Assembly: GCF_003287875.1 (NCBI RefSeq)
Contig: NZ_QMKK01000035.1
Span: 124,001 to 188,000 of the forward strand
Origin: Martinezella tropici
GTDB lineage: Bacteria > Pseudomonadota > Alphaproteobacteria > Rhizobiales > Rhizobiaceae
DNA length: 64,000 bases
Direction: 5' to 3'
Shown here: one piece after another, positions 36,857 through 46,056 of the stretch
How positions within the stretch are numbered: the stretch's first letter is position 1
Layout of the letters: every line of letters starts with the position of its first letter
The notes under the pieces: model-generated
Databases searched by the model: none
What the model was told of the DNA's origin: nothing
Seen by the model: the letters and a program-made list of their open reading frames with translations, nothing else
Position numbers and translations under genes: made by a program

Positions 36857-38071
36857 TCAGCTATCAAGCAGCGCTTGAATTTCGTCCTTCGCCTGATCCA
36901 TGGCGGCTTGCGCATCCTGATCGCCTGAGAGCACGCGCTGCACGCCGTCGAACAGGGCTTGCGAAATCTCCACCCAGCGCGGCGTATTCGGTGCCGGCCG
37001 GCCGAAGGGAAGCATCGCCGCGAACTGTTTGAGCATCGGATCCTGGAACCGCGGCTGAGACAGTGCCGAAGCGCGGGCCGGGAAGGTGTCGGTGAAGAAA
37101 CCCTGATTGTCCGAGGTGGCGAGAAACTTGATGAACTTGCGGGCATCATCAGGGTTCTTGGCATCCTTCGGGATCACATAACTCCAGCCACCGATGATGC
37201 CGGCGGTCTGCTTGCCATCCGGATGCGGCGTTGCCATGGCGCCCAGCTTCAGATCGGGCTTTGCCTGCATGATCGGGGCAATGTCGAATTGACCGGCCTG
37301 ATACATGGATACCTTGCCGGCGATGAAGAGCTGACGGTTGGCAATGCCATCATTCTGCAGGGTCGAATCCGGCGAGTACTTGTTCTTATAGAAGTCCGTA
37401 TAGAATTTGACAGCGGCAACAGCCTCCGGCGAATTGACGACGGCGGTCTTTCCATCGGCGCTGATGACATCCCCGCCATTCATCCAGATCAGCGGCAGCA
37501 GGCGGGTCACCGTATTGCCGACCTCCCCGCCGCCGGTGATCGCCATACCGAACTTTCCGCCCGTCGTCAGCTTCCTTGCCGCATCCGTCCACTGATCCCA
37601 GGTCTGCGGCGGATTGGCGGGATCGAGGCCGGCAGCTTTGAAGTCTTCCATATTGTAGAGCACGCCGACACATTCGACACGGTAGGGTATGCCATAGAGC
37701 TTGCCGTCATAGGTGTCGTAGGTGATCGCCGCCTTGTTATAATCGCCCTTGTCTTCGATGATGTCATCGACAGGCAGAACGAGCCCGTTATGGGCATAGC
37801 CCTGAATCCAGGGATGCTGCACCTCGATGATATCCGGCGTCGCGCCAGACTGCAGGGCAGTCAGGATACGCTGCGGCAAACCGTTTGCCGTGGTGATCTC
37901 CATCTTGATGGTAATGTCGGGGTTTGCCTTCTTAAAATCGGCCGCGAGCTTTTCGGCTCGCGCCTGGCCCCAGTTCGGTGTCCACCAGACGACCTCGCCG
38001 GCCCATGCGCTGCTGCATGTCAGCGCCGAGACCGCGACGGCCGCAACGACCGTCATCCTCATCTTGTCCAT
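36857..38071 (-). CDS. Sugar ABC transporter substrate-binding protein
   Basis: 404 residues from the ATG at 38071 (MDKMRMTV), which follows AAGGAGGAGG. Sec signal peptide ending SSAWA, then GEVVWWTPNWGQARAEKLA. Family-1 binding-protein features: GATPDIIEVQHPWIQGYA, YGIPYRVECVGVLYN, GIIGGWSYVIPKDAKNPD. Belongs to the importer encoded downstream at 34962-36649 and sits in one operon with a dehydratase and an RraA-like protein. Confidence 0.92.
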   Translation of the reverse strand: MDKMRMTVVAAVAVSALTCSSAWAGEVVWWTPNWGQARAEKLAADFKKANPDITIKMEITTANGLPQRILTALQSGATPDIIEVQHPWIQGYAHNGLVLPVDDIIEDKGDYNKAAITYDTYDGKLYGIPYRVECVGVLYNMEDFKAAGLDPANPPQTWDQWTDAARKLTTGGKFGMAITGGGEVGNTVTRLLPLIWMNGGDVISADGKTAVVNSPEAVAAVKFYTDFYKNKYSPDSTLQNDGIANRQLFIAGKVSMYQAGQFDIAPIMQAKPDLKLGAMATPHPDGKQTAGIIGGWSYVIPKDAKNPDDARKFIKFLATSDNQGFFTDTFPARASALSQPRFQDPMLKQFAAMLPFGRPAPNTPRWVEISQALFDGVQRVLSGDQDAQAAMDQAKDEIQALLDS

Positions 38072-38181
38072 TGCCTCCTCCTTCACGCGAGATGTCCGTC
38101 GCGCCTGTGTCCTGACCTTTCATGCCATTGGCATAGACAAGGTGGCTCCTCTTTCCACCCGGTCCCGCTCATTCCGGTCAA

Positions 38182-39369
38182 TCAATTGCGTCCATCCTTC
38201 CCGACGCGCGAGAAGGTCGCCGCCCCTGCCGCGACACCGCTCGTATTCATGCTGCCGTCGAACAGCGGCACGTCGTATGGGGCGTAGGGATAGCGCGCGC
38301 AGGCTTCTTCGTTCAGCTCAACGCCCAACCCCGGTGCCGTCGGCGCAAGGATCGCGCCATCCTCGAATTGCAGCGTCTCGCGCACGAGTTCCTTGCGCCA
38401 GGGCACGTCGATCGAGACGGTTTCGAATACCGAAAAGTTCGGGATGGCGACCGACATGTGCAGTGTCATCGCATTCATGACGGGTCCGACCGGGTTGTGC
38501 GGCGCGACTGGGATAAGATGGTAATGCGCCATGTGGGCGATACGCTTCGTCTCGCCGAGACCCCCGGCATGGGAAACATCCGGCTGCAACACGTCCACTG
38601 CCTTCTTGGCCAGCGCCTCGAGGAAGCGGGTGGGCTCGTACCAGCGCTCGCCGGCGGCAATCGGCACCGAACTTGCCGCGCGCACGTCGGCCAGCGCATC
38701 GATGCTTTCCGGCGGTGTCGGCTCCTCGATCCAGCGCAGATCAAACCGTGCAAGCTCGCGGCACATGGCAATCGCCGTCGGCACGTTCAACCGGCCATGC
38801 ACGTCGAGCATAAGGTCCACATCCGGACCGACCGCATCGCGCACCGCCGCGACGATATCGATCGTCTGCCGGCGTTGCTTGCCATTCATTTCGAGATCGG
38901 CGACATCGAAAGGATCCCACTTAAGGGCGCGGTATCCCATGTCCACAGCCTCGCGGGCCTTTCGCGCATATTGATCCGGCGTCACGGCGCCAAAGAACCA
39001 GTGATTGGCGTAGCATTCGACCCGATCGCGATATTTCCCGCCGAGAAGTTCGAATGCCGGGACCCCGAGTGCCTTTCCCTTGATATCGAGAAGGGCCGCC
39101 TCTATCGCGCCGAGGGCGGTGCGAAAGACCGCGCCTGTCCGCCAATAGGAATCGCGATGCAGCTGCTCGACGATCGCATCGACGGCAAACGGGTCGCGCC
39201 CGATCAGCACACGTTCCAACTCCTCCAGTGCGGAGACGACCGTCTTGGTCTTCCATTCGAGTGTCGCCTCGCCGACGCCCTCCAGCCCCTCATCGGTATA
39301 GAGCTTCACAAAGACGAAGTTGGTCCGCGAAACATTTGCGACGAAGACCTTCTGCGCCGTAATTTTCAT
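38182..39369 (-). CDS. Enolase-superfamily acid-sugar dehydratase (MR/galactonate dehydratase-like)
   Basis: 395 residues of the mandelate racemase subgroup. A capping domain comes first (MKITAQKVFVANVS), then a TIM barrel with ALKWDPFD (one catalytic-side lysine), metal ligands in LMLDVHGRLN, WIEEPTPPE and AAGERWYEP, and the general-base histidine region APHNPVGPV. This set is typical of D-galactonate- or related aldonate dehydratases, which remove water to form a 2-keto-3-deoxy acid. Substrate inferred only by class. Middle gene of the operon with RraA-like protein and importer. Confidence 0.88.
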   Translation of the reverse strand: MKITAQKVFVANVSRTNFVFVKLYTDEGLEGVGEATLEWKTKTVVSALEELERVLIGRDPFAVDAIVEQLHRDSYWRTGAVFRTALGAIEAALLDIKGKALGVPAFELLGGKYRDRVECYANHWFFGAVTPDQYARKAREAVDMGYRALKWDPFDVADLEMNGKQRRQTIDIVAAVRDAVGPDVDLMLDVHGRLNVPTAIAMCRELARFDLRWIEEPTPPESIDALADVRAASSVPIAAGERWYEPTRFLEALAKKAVDVLQPDVSHAGGLGETKRIAHMAHYHLIPVAPHNPVGPVMNAMTLHMSVAIPNFSVFETVSIDVPWRKELVRETLQFEDGAILAPTAPGLGVELNEEACARYPYAPYDVPLFDGSMNTSGVAAGAATFSRVGKDGRN

Positions 39370-39429
39370 GGCTTCCTCCCGGCCGCAGGTCTCGCAAGCC
39401 GCTTACCTGTCTTGATGTCAGCGAACGGA

Positions 39430-40125
39430 TCAAAGCCGTCCGTATTTCGCATAGATGTCGGCGACATCGCCGCCGGCACGGATCTCGTCGCGCGACCTGT
39501 TTTCGATCGTCAGAACCTCTTCCGCGCGTGCCAGAACGGCGTCGACCCTATCGGCGGGAATGACCATCACGCCATCCATATCGCCGAAAAGCCAATCGCC
39601 CGGGTTGACCCTGATCTGTGAGGTCAAGGTGCCGGTGACGGAAATCGGGACCTCGATGCCGCTGATGCGGGTGCGGCCGCGCGACTCGATGGGCGAGAGA
39701 TAGCGGGTAAAGACCGGCCAGTCCTCCATTCCCATGAGAATATTGCCGTCTCGGATTCCGCCGTCAACGACGACGCCGACTGCGCCACGCGCCTTCGAAG
39801 CGGTGCTCATCAACTCACCCCAGTGACCGGCCTTGCATTCGCCCGCGGCTGAGATCAGCACGACACAGCCTGAATACATGCGGCGGAAGAAGGTGAAGGT
39901 TTTGACCTCTTCGAGATCATATTCCTCATCGGTACGCATATCGACCGTCGCGGCGACCGTGAAGGCAGGGCCGGCGATGCGCATCGCACGGTCGAGCGGC
40001 CGAATGCCGAGATCCATGCATTGATTGGGCAACCCCATCTCGTCGAGGATATCATAGACTGCCGCGGTATAAAGTTTGTTGAACCGCTCGGCCCTGCCTG
40101 CGACGTCCGCATGCTGCGTAACCAT
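39430..40125 (-). CDS. RraA/HMG-aldolase family protein
   Basis: 231 residues from ATG 40125 (MVTQHADV, GGAGGAGG site). Contains the family motif GVVVDGGIRDG with Arg and Asp that bind pyruvate/metal, and GDWLFGDMDGVMVIP. Members without RNase-regulator function act as 4-hydroxy-4-methyl-2-oxoglutarate aldolases or oxaloacetate decarboxylases. Being first gene in a dehydratase/importer operon, it more likely acts on the keto acid of the same pathway than on RNase E. Confidence 0.85.
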   Translation of the reverse strand: MVTQHADVAGRAERFNKLYTAAVYDILDEMGLPNQCMDLGIRPLDRAMRIAGPAFTVAATVDMRTDEEYDLEEVKTFTFFRRMYSGCVVLISAAGECKAGHWGELMSTASKARGAVGVVVDGGIRDGNILMGMEDWPVFTRYLSPIESRGRTRISGIEVPISVTGTLTSQIRVNPGDWLFGDMDGVMVIPADRVDAVLARAEEVLTIENRSRDEIRAGGDVADIYAKYGRL

Positions 40126-40198
40126 GGCCTGCCTCCTCCAGCTGAGCCCATTCTGCAAGCGCGTCTGGAAACCGCCGCCTCCACGATCGTTTCCTATT

Positions 40199-40252
40199 TG
40201 AACTTTATCAGTTCTCTAATGAATGATAATAGAAGGCTCGCAGGTTTGTCAA
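40199..40252 (-). promoter_or_regulatory. Promoter of the RraA operon with IclR-type site
   Basis: On the minus strand: TTGACA (40247-40252), 15-base spacer, TATTAT (40226-40231), then ten bases and the inverted repeat at 40199-40215 (TGAAC-N7-GTTCT on the plus strand). The repeat therefore covers about +4 to +20. The same layout is seen at 41593-41650 and 47060-47113. Also upstream of the divergent gene at 40332. Confidence 0.65.
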
Positions 40253-40331
40253 TCGCCGCTGGGTGGATCCAGGCGGCAACGCCGCGGAGGGGGCGGCGCC
40301 TCCTATGACGCCGATATGAAGAGGAGCGGAA

Positions 40332-41525
40332 ATGAAGATCGTCGACCTCAAATGCGCCATCATCGGCAAGAGCCCGATCGTGCGCATCGTCACCGATGAA
40401 GGCGTTTCCGGCTATGGCCAGGCCGAAACGTGGAAGCCCTATCTAAAGCCGCATATCCTTGCCTTCCGGGAGGCGCTGATCGGCGAGGATCCGACCAATG
40501 TCGAGCGTGTCATGTTGAAGATCCGCCAGCGCGGAAGCTTCAAGCCCTGGGGCGCGGCCGTCAGCGTCATCGAGATGGCGCTCTGGGATGTAGCGGGCAA
40601 AGCGGCAAACCTGCCGGTGCACAAACTGCTTGGTGGGCGCGTGCGCGACCGCATTCGCGTCTACAACGGCTCCATTCGCTTTCCAATCAGCGGTTACGAG
40701 CCGGAGCACATGGCCGACGATCTGAAGAAGATGATGGATCTGCCTGAAGGATTCACTATCATCAAACAGCCGATCGGCTTCCATTCACCGATGAAGCGGA
40801 TTCCGGATTTCTATTACGGCGAACCCAATGCCAGCCCCTTCCACGGCGCACTCGACCGTGGTCCGATCACGGAAAAGGGCCTGCGCCATCTGGTCGATTG
40901 TGTTGCCGCGATGAAGGAAGTCGCCGGCGACAGGATCGGGCTGGCGCTCGATTGCGGCCCGGGATGGATGCTGTCCGATGCGATCCGTCTTGCCCGCATG
41001 CTGGAGCCCTATCATCTGCTGTGGATCGAGGACCTGCTCTCCGGCGACTATACGCCTTGGGTCAATGCCGGCGTCTATCGTGAACTGACATGCGCGAGCA
41101 CGACGCCGATCCATACCGGCGAGCAAATCTATCTGCGCCAGAACTTCAAGGAACTGATCGAAGGCCAAGCGGTCAATGTCGTCGGCCCCGATCCGGCCGA
41201 TGTCGGCGGCATCGCCGAACTCAAATGGATCGCCGAATATGCCGATCTTCATTCGATCATGATGGCGCCGCACGGGACGGCGAACGGCTTGCTCGGCCTC
41301 GGCGCGCTCATCCAGGTATGCGCCACCCTGCCTCAAAATTTCATCGCCTTCGAGTATACGACCGGCGACTCGGACTGGTGGTACGACATCGTCGAGGGCC
41401 TGCCGCAGACGATCGTCAAGGATGGCTTTGTCGATGTCATCGAACGACCAGGCATGGGCGTCGACCTCTTACCCGAACGCGCAAGACTATATCTCGCGGA
41501 AGACGACCAAACATTCTTCGATTGA
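40332..41525 (+). CDS. Enolase-superfamily enzyme (mandelate racemase/muconate lactonizing-like)
   Basis: 397 residues. Capping domain MKIVDLKCAIIGKSPIVRI, barrel with FTIIKQPIGFH, metal ligands in IGLALDCGPGW, LLWIEDLLSGDY and IHTGEQIYL, and the C-terminal APHGTANGLLG histidine segment. This is a different subgroup from the dehydratase at 38182-39369, so two distinct acid-sugar or lactone steps are likely. First gene of the plus-strand operon; GAGGAGCGGAA precedes the ATG. Confidence 0.87.
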   Translation: MKIVDLKCAIIGKSPIVRIVTDEGVSGYGQAETWKPYLKPHILAFREALIGEDPTNVERVMLKIRQRGSFKPWGAAVSVIEMALWDVAGKAANLPVHKLLGGRVRDRIRVYNGSIRFPISGYEPEHMADDLKKMMDLPEGFTIIKQPIGFHSPMKRIPDFYYGEPNASPFHGALDRGPITEKGLRHLVDCVAAMKEVAGDRIGLALDCGPGWMLSDAIRLARMLEPYHLLWIEDLLSGDYTPWVNAGVYRELTCASTTPIHTGEQIYLRQNFKELIEGQAVNVVGPDPADVGGIAELKWIAEYADLHSIMMAPHGTANGLLGLGALIQVCATLPQNFIAFEYTTGDSDWWYDIVEGLPQTIVKDGFVDVIERPGMGVDLLPERARLYLAEDDQTFFD

Positions 41526-41592
41526 TTGGCTGCCCGCCTCGCCCCGATCCAACGTCAGCGGGCAACAGCTCAGAGGGACGGCCAATTGTCAT

Positions 41593-41650
41593 TTGACATC
41601 CCGATTTTTTGATTCCTATAGTTGGTCTATTGTGAACTGTATCTTGTTCA
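41593..41650 (+). promoter_or_regulatory. Promoter of the importer operon with IclR-type operator
   Basis: TTGACA (41593-41598), 18-base spacer, TATAGT (41617-41622, five of six matches), then ten bases and TGAACTGTATCTTGTTCA (41633-41650), that is TGAAC-N8-GTTCA. The operator covers about +4 to +21, a repressing position. It gives the importer genes a promoter separate from the enzyme gene at 40332. Confidence 0.72.
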
Positions 41651-41712
41651 TATGAGAACACGTCTGCGGCGAGCTGGAGGAGCGGAACGCTGGCGGCCTG
41701 AGGAGGAGGCTC

Positions 41713-42588
41713 ATGGGAATCCGATGGAGCCGCGTCGTCCCGCATCTGGCTGTTGCGCCGGCGGCGCTGTTGACGCTTGTGTTTTTCATTGGAGCGATAG
41801 GCTGGACCGTCTATCTCTCCTTCACGGCATCGAGGCGCTTTCCCGACTATGAACTCGTCGGCTGGAAGCAATATTGGCGGCTTTTCCACGATCCTTCCTG
41901 GATCCTGTCCCTGCAGAACCTCGCCATCTTTGCCGTGGGGAGCCTGCTGTCGATCGTAACGGGTTTTATCCTTGCCGCCTTGATCGACAAGGAGGTGCAC
42001 GGGGAAGGCATCTTCCGCACGGTTTTTCTCTATCCGCTCGCCGTTTCGCTGATCGTCACCGGGCTCGTCTGGCGCTGGCTCTTCAATCCGGAGCTCGGCA
42101 TCGAGAACGTGCTTCACTCGATGGGTTGGCAGAGCGCTTCCTTCAACTGGCTCGCAAGCCAGGACACGGTCATGTTCGGTGTCATCCTGGCGGCGGTCTG
42201 GCAATCGACCGGCTTCTTCATGGCGCTCATGCTTGCCGGCCTGAAGTCGATCAACACCGAGATCTGGCAGGCCGCGCGCCTCGATGGCGTCCCCTTCTGG
42301 CGGCTCTATATCGAGGTCATCATCCCTATGATGAAACTCACCTTCTTGACCTGCATCATCCTGCTCTGCATCGGCGTGGTGAAGGCCTATGACATCATCG
42401 TCGCAATGACCAATGGCGGACCAGGCGGCGCATCGGTCATGCCGGCCTATTTCGTGATCGACGCCTATTGGCAGAAGCAGAATCTCGGCTTCGCCTCTGC
42501 GGGCGCGGCCGTCATGCTGCTGACGACTCTCGCCCTCTTCCTGCCGCTCGTCGTCATCACGGCTATCAGGCAAAGGAGGGCGGCATGA
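41713..42588 (+). CDS. Carbohydrate ABC transporter permease, MalF type
   Basis: 291 residues, six membrane helices, EAA loop EIWQAARLDGVPFWRLYIEVIIPMM. GAGGAGGAGG precedes the ATG. Its last bases overlap the next permease (ATGA at 42585-42588). Confidence 0.92.
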   Translation: MGIRWSRVVPHLAVAPAALLTLVFFIGAIGWTVYLSFTASRRFPDYELVGWKQYWRLFHDPSWILSLQNLAIFAVGSLLSIVTGFILAALIDKEVHGEGIFRTVFLYPLAVSLIVTGLVWRWLFNPELGIENVLHSMGWQSASFNWLASQDTVMFGVILAAVWQSTGFFMALMLAGLKSINTEIWQAARLDGVPFWRLYIEVIIPMMKLTFLTCIILLCIGVVKAYDIIVAMTNGGPGGASVMPAYFVIDAYWQKQNLGFASAGAAVMLLTTLALFLPLVVITAIRQRRAA

Positions 42589-43493
42589 CGGCAATTTCCG
42601 CCGCAGCGCAATCCGGTCGAGAAACGAAAGCGCGCCGGCGCCCGCTGATCCGGCCAAGCCGGGTGGTGATCTTCATCTTCCTGCTGATGGCAGCCGCGTT
42701 TTTCGCGGTTCCGCTTTATGTCATCGTCGTGACGTCCTTCAAGACGATGGATCAGATCCGCGAAGGGCAGATATTCTCCCTGCCTTCGCCGTGGACGACC
42801 GAAGCCTGGTCCTATGCCTGGACGCAGGCCTGTTCCGGCATGAACTGCAACGGCGTGCGTATCGGTTTCGTCAATTCGCTCTATATTCTTGCCCCGAGCC
42901 TCGTGCTGACGATCTCGCTATCGATCGTCACCGGCTACGGGTTGGCGCTGTGGAATGTCAAATGGGCGAACGGCTTCCTGTTCGTTCTCTTCATATGCGC
43001 CTTCGTGCCGTTCCAGATCATCATGTATCCGCTGATCAAGATCACCGGCGCGCTGCATATTTACGGCACCACCTTTGGCATCGCCGTCATTCACAGCGTC
43101 CTGTCCCTGCCCTTCCTGACACTGATCTTCCGGAATTATTTCCGGGGCATGCCGCCGCAGATCATCGCGGCCGCCATGATCGATTCCGGTTCTTTCTGGC
43201 GGATCTTCTTCGAGATCGTTCTGCCGATGTCGGGCAATATCATGATCGTCGTCCTGATCCTGATGATCACCGGCATCTGGAACGACTTTCTGGTCGGCCT
43301 GACCTTCGGCGCACAGGACGCACAGCCGATGACGGTCGTGCTCAACAACATCACGGTGACGACCACGGGCGCCAAGAACTATGCGGTCGACATGGCCTCG
43401 GCGCTGCTCACGGCCCTGCCGCCGCTCGTCATCTACTTCGTCCTCGGCAGGTTCTTCGTGCAGGGCATCACCGCCGGCGCCATCAAGGGATAG
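42585..43493 (+). CDS. Carbohydrate ABC transporter permease, MalG type
   Basis: 302 residues with a basic 25-residue cytoplasmic N-terminus, then six membrane helices; the EAA loop is QIIAAAMIDSGSFWRIFFEIVLP. A cysteine pair in the first periplasmic loop (ACSGMNC) is unusual for the family. Translationally coupled to the MalF-type gene before it. Confidence 0.92.
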   Translation: MTAISAAAQSGRETKARRRPLIRPSRVVIFIFLLMAAAFFAVPLYVIVVTSFKTMDQIREGQIFSLPSPWTTEAWSYAWTQACSGMNCNGVRIGFVNSLYILAPSLVLTISLSIVTGYGLALWNVKWANGFLFVLFICAFVPFQIIMYPLIKITGALHIYGTTFGIAVIHSVLSLPFLTLIFRNYFRGMPPQIIAAAMIDSGSFWRIFFEIVLPMSGNIMIVVLILMITGIWNDFLVGLTFGAQDAQPMTVVLNNITVTTTGAKNYAVDMASALLTALPPLVIYFVLGRFFVQGITAGAIKG

Positions 43494-43497
43494 GGGC

Positions 43498-44601
43498 ATG
43501 CCTTCCATCGCATTCAACAATATCGTCAAGAAATTCGGCGCTCTCACGGTCATCGAGAACCTGAACCTCAGCATCGGCGACGGCGAATTTCTGGTGCTGC
43601 TCGGCCCTTCCGGCTGTGGCAAGACAACGCTTCTCAATCTTCTGGCAGGCCTGCTCGAAATCGACGACGGTGAAATCCTCATCGATGAGCGGGACGTCAG
43701 CTACCTCGATCCCAAGGATCGCGGCCTTGCCATGGTCTTCCAGTCCTACGCGCTCTATCCGACCAAGACAGTACGCGGGAATATGAATTTCGGACTGTCT
43801 TCGCGCGGCATCACGAAAGAAGAGGCGGACAAGCGGATCGCCTGGGCATCCAAGCTGCTGCAGATCGAACATCTTCTCGACCGCAAGCCCTCGCAGCTTT
43901 CCGGCGGCCAGCGCCAGCGTGTCGCGATTGGCCGGGCGCTTGTCAAGCAATATGGCGTCTGCCTGTTCGACGAGCCGCTTTCCAACCTTGACGCCAAGCT
44001 GCGCAACGAAATGCGCATGGAGATCAAGAAGCTCCATAACCAGCTCAAGAATACCGTCGTCTACGTGACCCATGATCAGGTCGAGGCGATGACCATGGCG
44101 ACCAAGATTGCCGTGATGAACAAGGGGGTCATTCAGCAATTCGGCACGCCTGATGAAATCTACAATGAGCCGGCCAATCTGTTTGTCGCCGATTTTGTCG
44201 GTTCCCCGGCCATGAACCTGCTCGACTGCACCGTCAGTCGTGACGGCGGCGACCTCGTTGCGGTGGATGAGAAGAGCGGCATCCGCATCGGGCTTGGCGA
44301 ATACAAGTGGAAGGCGAAGGCTGCCGAAGGCAAACCCGTGAAGATCGGGTTCCGGGCCGAAGAGCTTCTGATCGAGGAGCGTCAGGACGCGGGAAACACC
44401 GTTCGCTTCGACTGCCCGGTTGAATATTTCGAGAAATCCGGGCCTGACGCCTTCGCTTTCCTGACCATGTCGGGAAAGAGCATCGCCGTACGCATCGATG
44501 GGCGTGACGCAAATCGCTATCGCAGCCAGCCAGCTCTGCCCGTCTATCTGCCGCTCACCAAGCTGAACGTCTTTGACGCTCCGACCGGCCAGCGGCTGTG
44601 A
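43498..44601 (+). CDS. Sugar ABC transporter ATPase, MsmK/UgpC type
   Basis: 367 residues. Walker A GPSGCGKTT, signature LSGGQRQRVAIGRALV, Walker B VCLFDEPLSNLDAKL and VTHDQVEAMTMA are intact, followed by a C-terminal regulatory OB domain. It is the only ATPase gene in the IclR-type block and may energise both permease pairs (41713-43493 and 34962-36649). Start at 43498, four bases after the permease stop. Confidence 0.93.
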   Translation: MPSIAFNNIVKKFGALTVIENLNLSIGDGEFLVLLGPSGCGKTTLLNLLAGLLEIDDGEILIDERDVSYLDPKDRGLAMVFQSYALYPTKTVRGNMNFGLSSRGITKEEADKRIAWASKLLQIEHLLDRKPSQLSGGQRQRVAIGRALVKQYGVCLFDEPLSNLDAKLRNEMRMEIKKLHNQLKNTVVYVTHDQVEAMTMATKIAVMNKGVIQQFGTPDEIYNEPANLFVADFVGSPAMNLLDCTVSRDGGDLVAVDEKSGIRIGLGEYKWKAKAAEGKPVKIGFRAEELLIEERQDAGNTVRFDCPVEYFEKSGPDAFAFLTMSGKSIAVRIDGRDANRYRSQPALPVYLPLTKLNVFDAPTGQRL

Positions 44602-44628
44602 CCAGATCAAGAAAGGGAGGAATATTGC

Positions 44629-45876
44629 ATGACGAAATGGAAATCCCTGCAGAGGCTGTCCCTCTTGCTTGCCGCGACCACTCTTGCCGCAAGCGCCTGG
44701 GCAGATGAGGTCGTGGTCTATCACACCTGGTCGAAACCATCTGAGATCGCGGCGCTCACCGTTCTGCGGCAGGCGTGGGCCAAGGACGGTCACCAATGGA
44801 AAGACCTGTCCATCGCCCATGACTCCGGCGCCAATGTCAGCCTGATGAACATGATCACCGGCGGCAACCCGCCCGCGATCTTCATGAATTCCGATCCCGG
44901 CATCTATCGGGATCTGAACAAGCAAGGCCTCGGCGTACCGCTCACCAAGCTGTTCGACAGCATCGGCGCCACGAAGAACTTCCCGCCGTCCGTCTTGAAG
45001 AACATCACCGTGGACGGGGAAATCATGAAGGCGCCGGCAACGGTGCATATCGACGGGATGATCTATTACAACAAGCATGTCGCCGAAGCGGCCGGCGTCG
45101 ATCCGAAGTCCTGGAAATCGCTCGACGACCTCTTCGCGGCCTTCGACAAGGTCAAGGCCGCCGGCTACATCCCGATCGCCCAGGGCGGCGATCAGTTCCA
45201 GAAGGCCTATCTGCTGCAGGCACTGATCGCATCGGAAGAAGGCCCCGATATCTACAATCGGTTCTACGGTGAAAAGCCCGACCGCACCGTCATCGATACG
45301 CCGGAAATGCGCGCGGCGCTGAAGCGCTTCCGCCAGATTGCCGAGCACACCGATCCGGGCTCGCCCAACCGCCAGTGGAACGATACGACCAATCTGGTCA
45401 TCACCGGCAAGGCTCTGTTGCAGATCCATGGCGATTGGATGAAGGGTGAGTTCCTGGCCGCCCACCAGAAGCTTGGCGAGGATTTCGACTGCATGAATAT
45501 CCCCGGAACCAAGGCCGTGGTCGTGACGGTCGATTCCTGGGGCTTCCTCAATACCAATAATGCCGAGACCGCCAAGGCCCAGGAAGACTTCGCCAAGCTC
45601 GATGTCGACCCGAAGCTGAATGCCGAATTCGTCCTGAAGAAAGGCGCAAGCCCTGTTCGTATCGACGCGGATACGACGAATCTCGATGCCTGCAACAAGC
45701 TCGTTCTGGAAACGCTGAAAGACCCGACAAAGCAGGTCTCCAACCCCTTCAATACGGCTGATGCCGACTGGTATCGCACCATCTGGCAGGAAGCCGACAA
45801 ATATTGGAGCGATCCGAAGCGCACGGACGACCAGTTCGTGCGGGCGATGCAGGACGCCTATGACCAGATCTTCTAG
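44629..45876 (+). CDS. Sugar ABC transporter substrate-binding protein
   Basis: 415 residues. Sec signal ending ASAWA, then DEVVVYHTWSKPSEIAAL. Segments GGNPPAIFMNSDPGIYRDL, KAPATVHIDGMIYYNKHV and IPIAQGGDQFQKAYLLQAL resemble the glucose-type binding protein at the left edge of the window. GGGAGGA precedes the ATG. Last gene of the plus-strand operon; a dispersed repeat starts two bases after the stop. Confidence 0.93.
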   Translation: MTKWKSLQRLSLLLAATTLAASAWADEVVVYHTWSKPSEIAALTVLRQAWAKDGHQWKDLSIAHDSGANVSLMNMITGGNPPAIFMNSDPGIYRDLNKQGLGVPLTKLFDSIGATKNFPPSVLKNITVDGEIMKAPATVHIDGMIYYNKHVAEAAGVDPKSWKSLDDLFAAFDKVKAAGYIPIAQGGDQFQKAYLLQALIASEEGPDIYNRFYGEKPDRTVIDTPEMRAALKRFRQIAEHTDPGSPNRQWNDTTNLVITGKALLQIHGDWMKGEFLAAHQKLGEDFDCMNIPGTKAVVVTVDSWGFLNTNNAETAKAQEDFAKLDVDPKLNAEFVLKKGASPVRIDADTTNLDACNKLVLETLKDPTKQVSNPFNTADADWYRTIWQEADKYWSDPKRTDDQFVRAMQDAYDQIF

Positions 45877-45877
45877 A

Positions 45878-45978
45878 GTAATTCCAAGAAAAGCGCATAA
45901 CGGTTTTCCGTCCGGAATTGCGTTGGGACAAAAAGCTGGAGCGTTTTCGCAATTCGAAGAAAAGCAGAAACGCTCTAA
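45878..45978 (+). repeat. Dispersed ~100-base palindromic repeat, copy C
   Basis: TAATTCC near 45879 pairs with GGAATTGC (45913-45920); a second stem joins GAGCGTTTT to AAACGCTC. Order and spacing match copies A and B. Being directly after the binding-protein stop it may also serve as the 3' end of the message. Confidence 0.8.
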
Positions 45979-46056
45979 ACCCCGCGACGAGAGAACCCGG
46001 CAGATAACCGCCGGGCCCTTTTGAATTATCTGCTATCGAGGAAGACAACAGCCCGT

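Noticed and set aside
43483-45465. 660-codon open frame on the minus strand
   Set aside because: Antisense to the ATPase and binding-protein genes, with no domain of its own.
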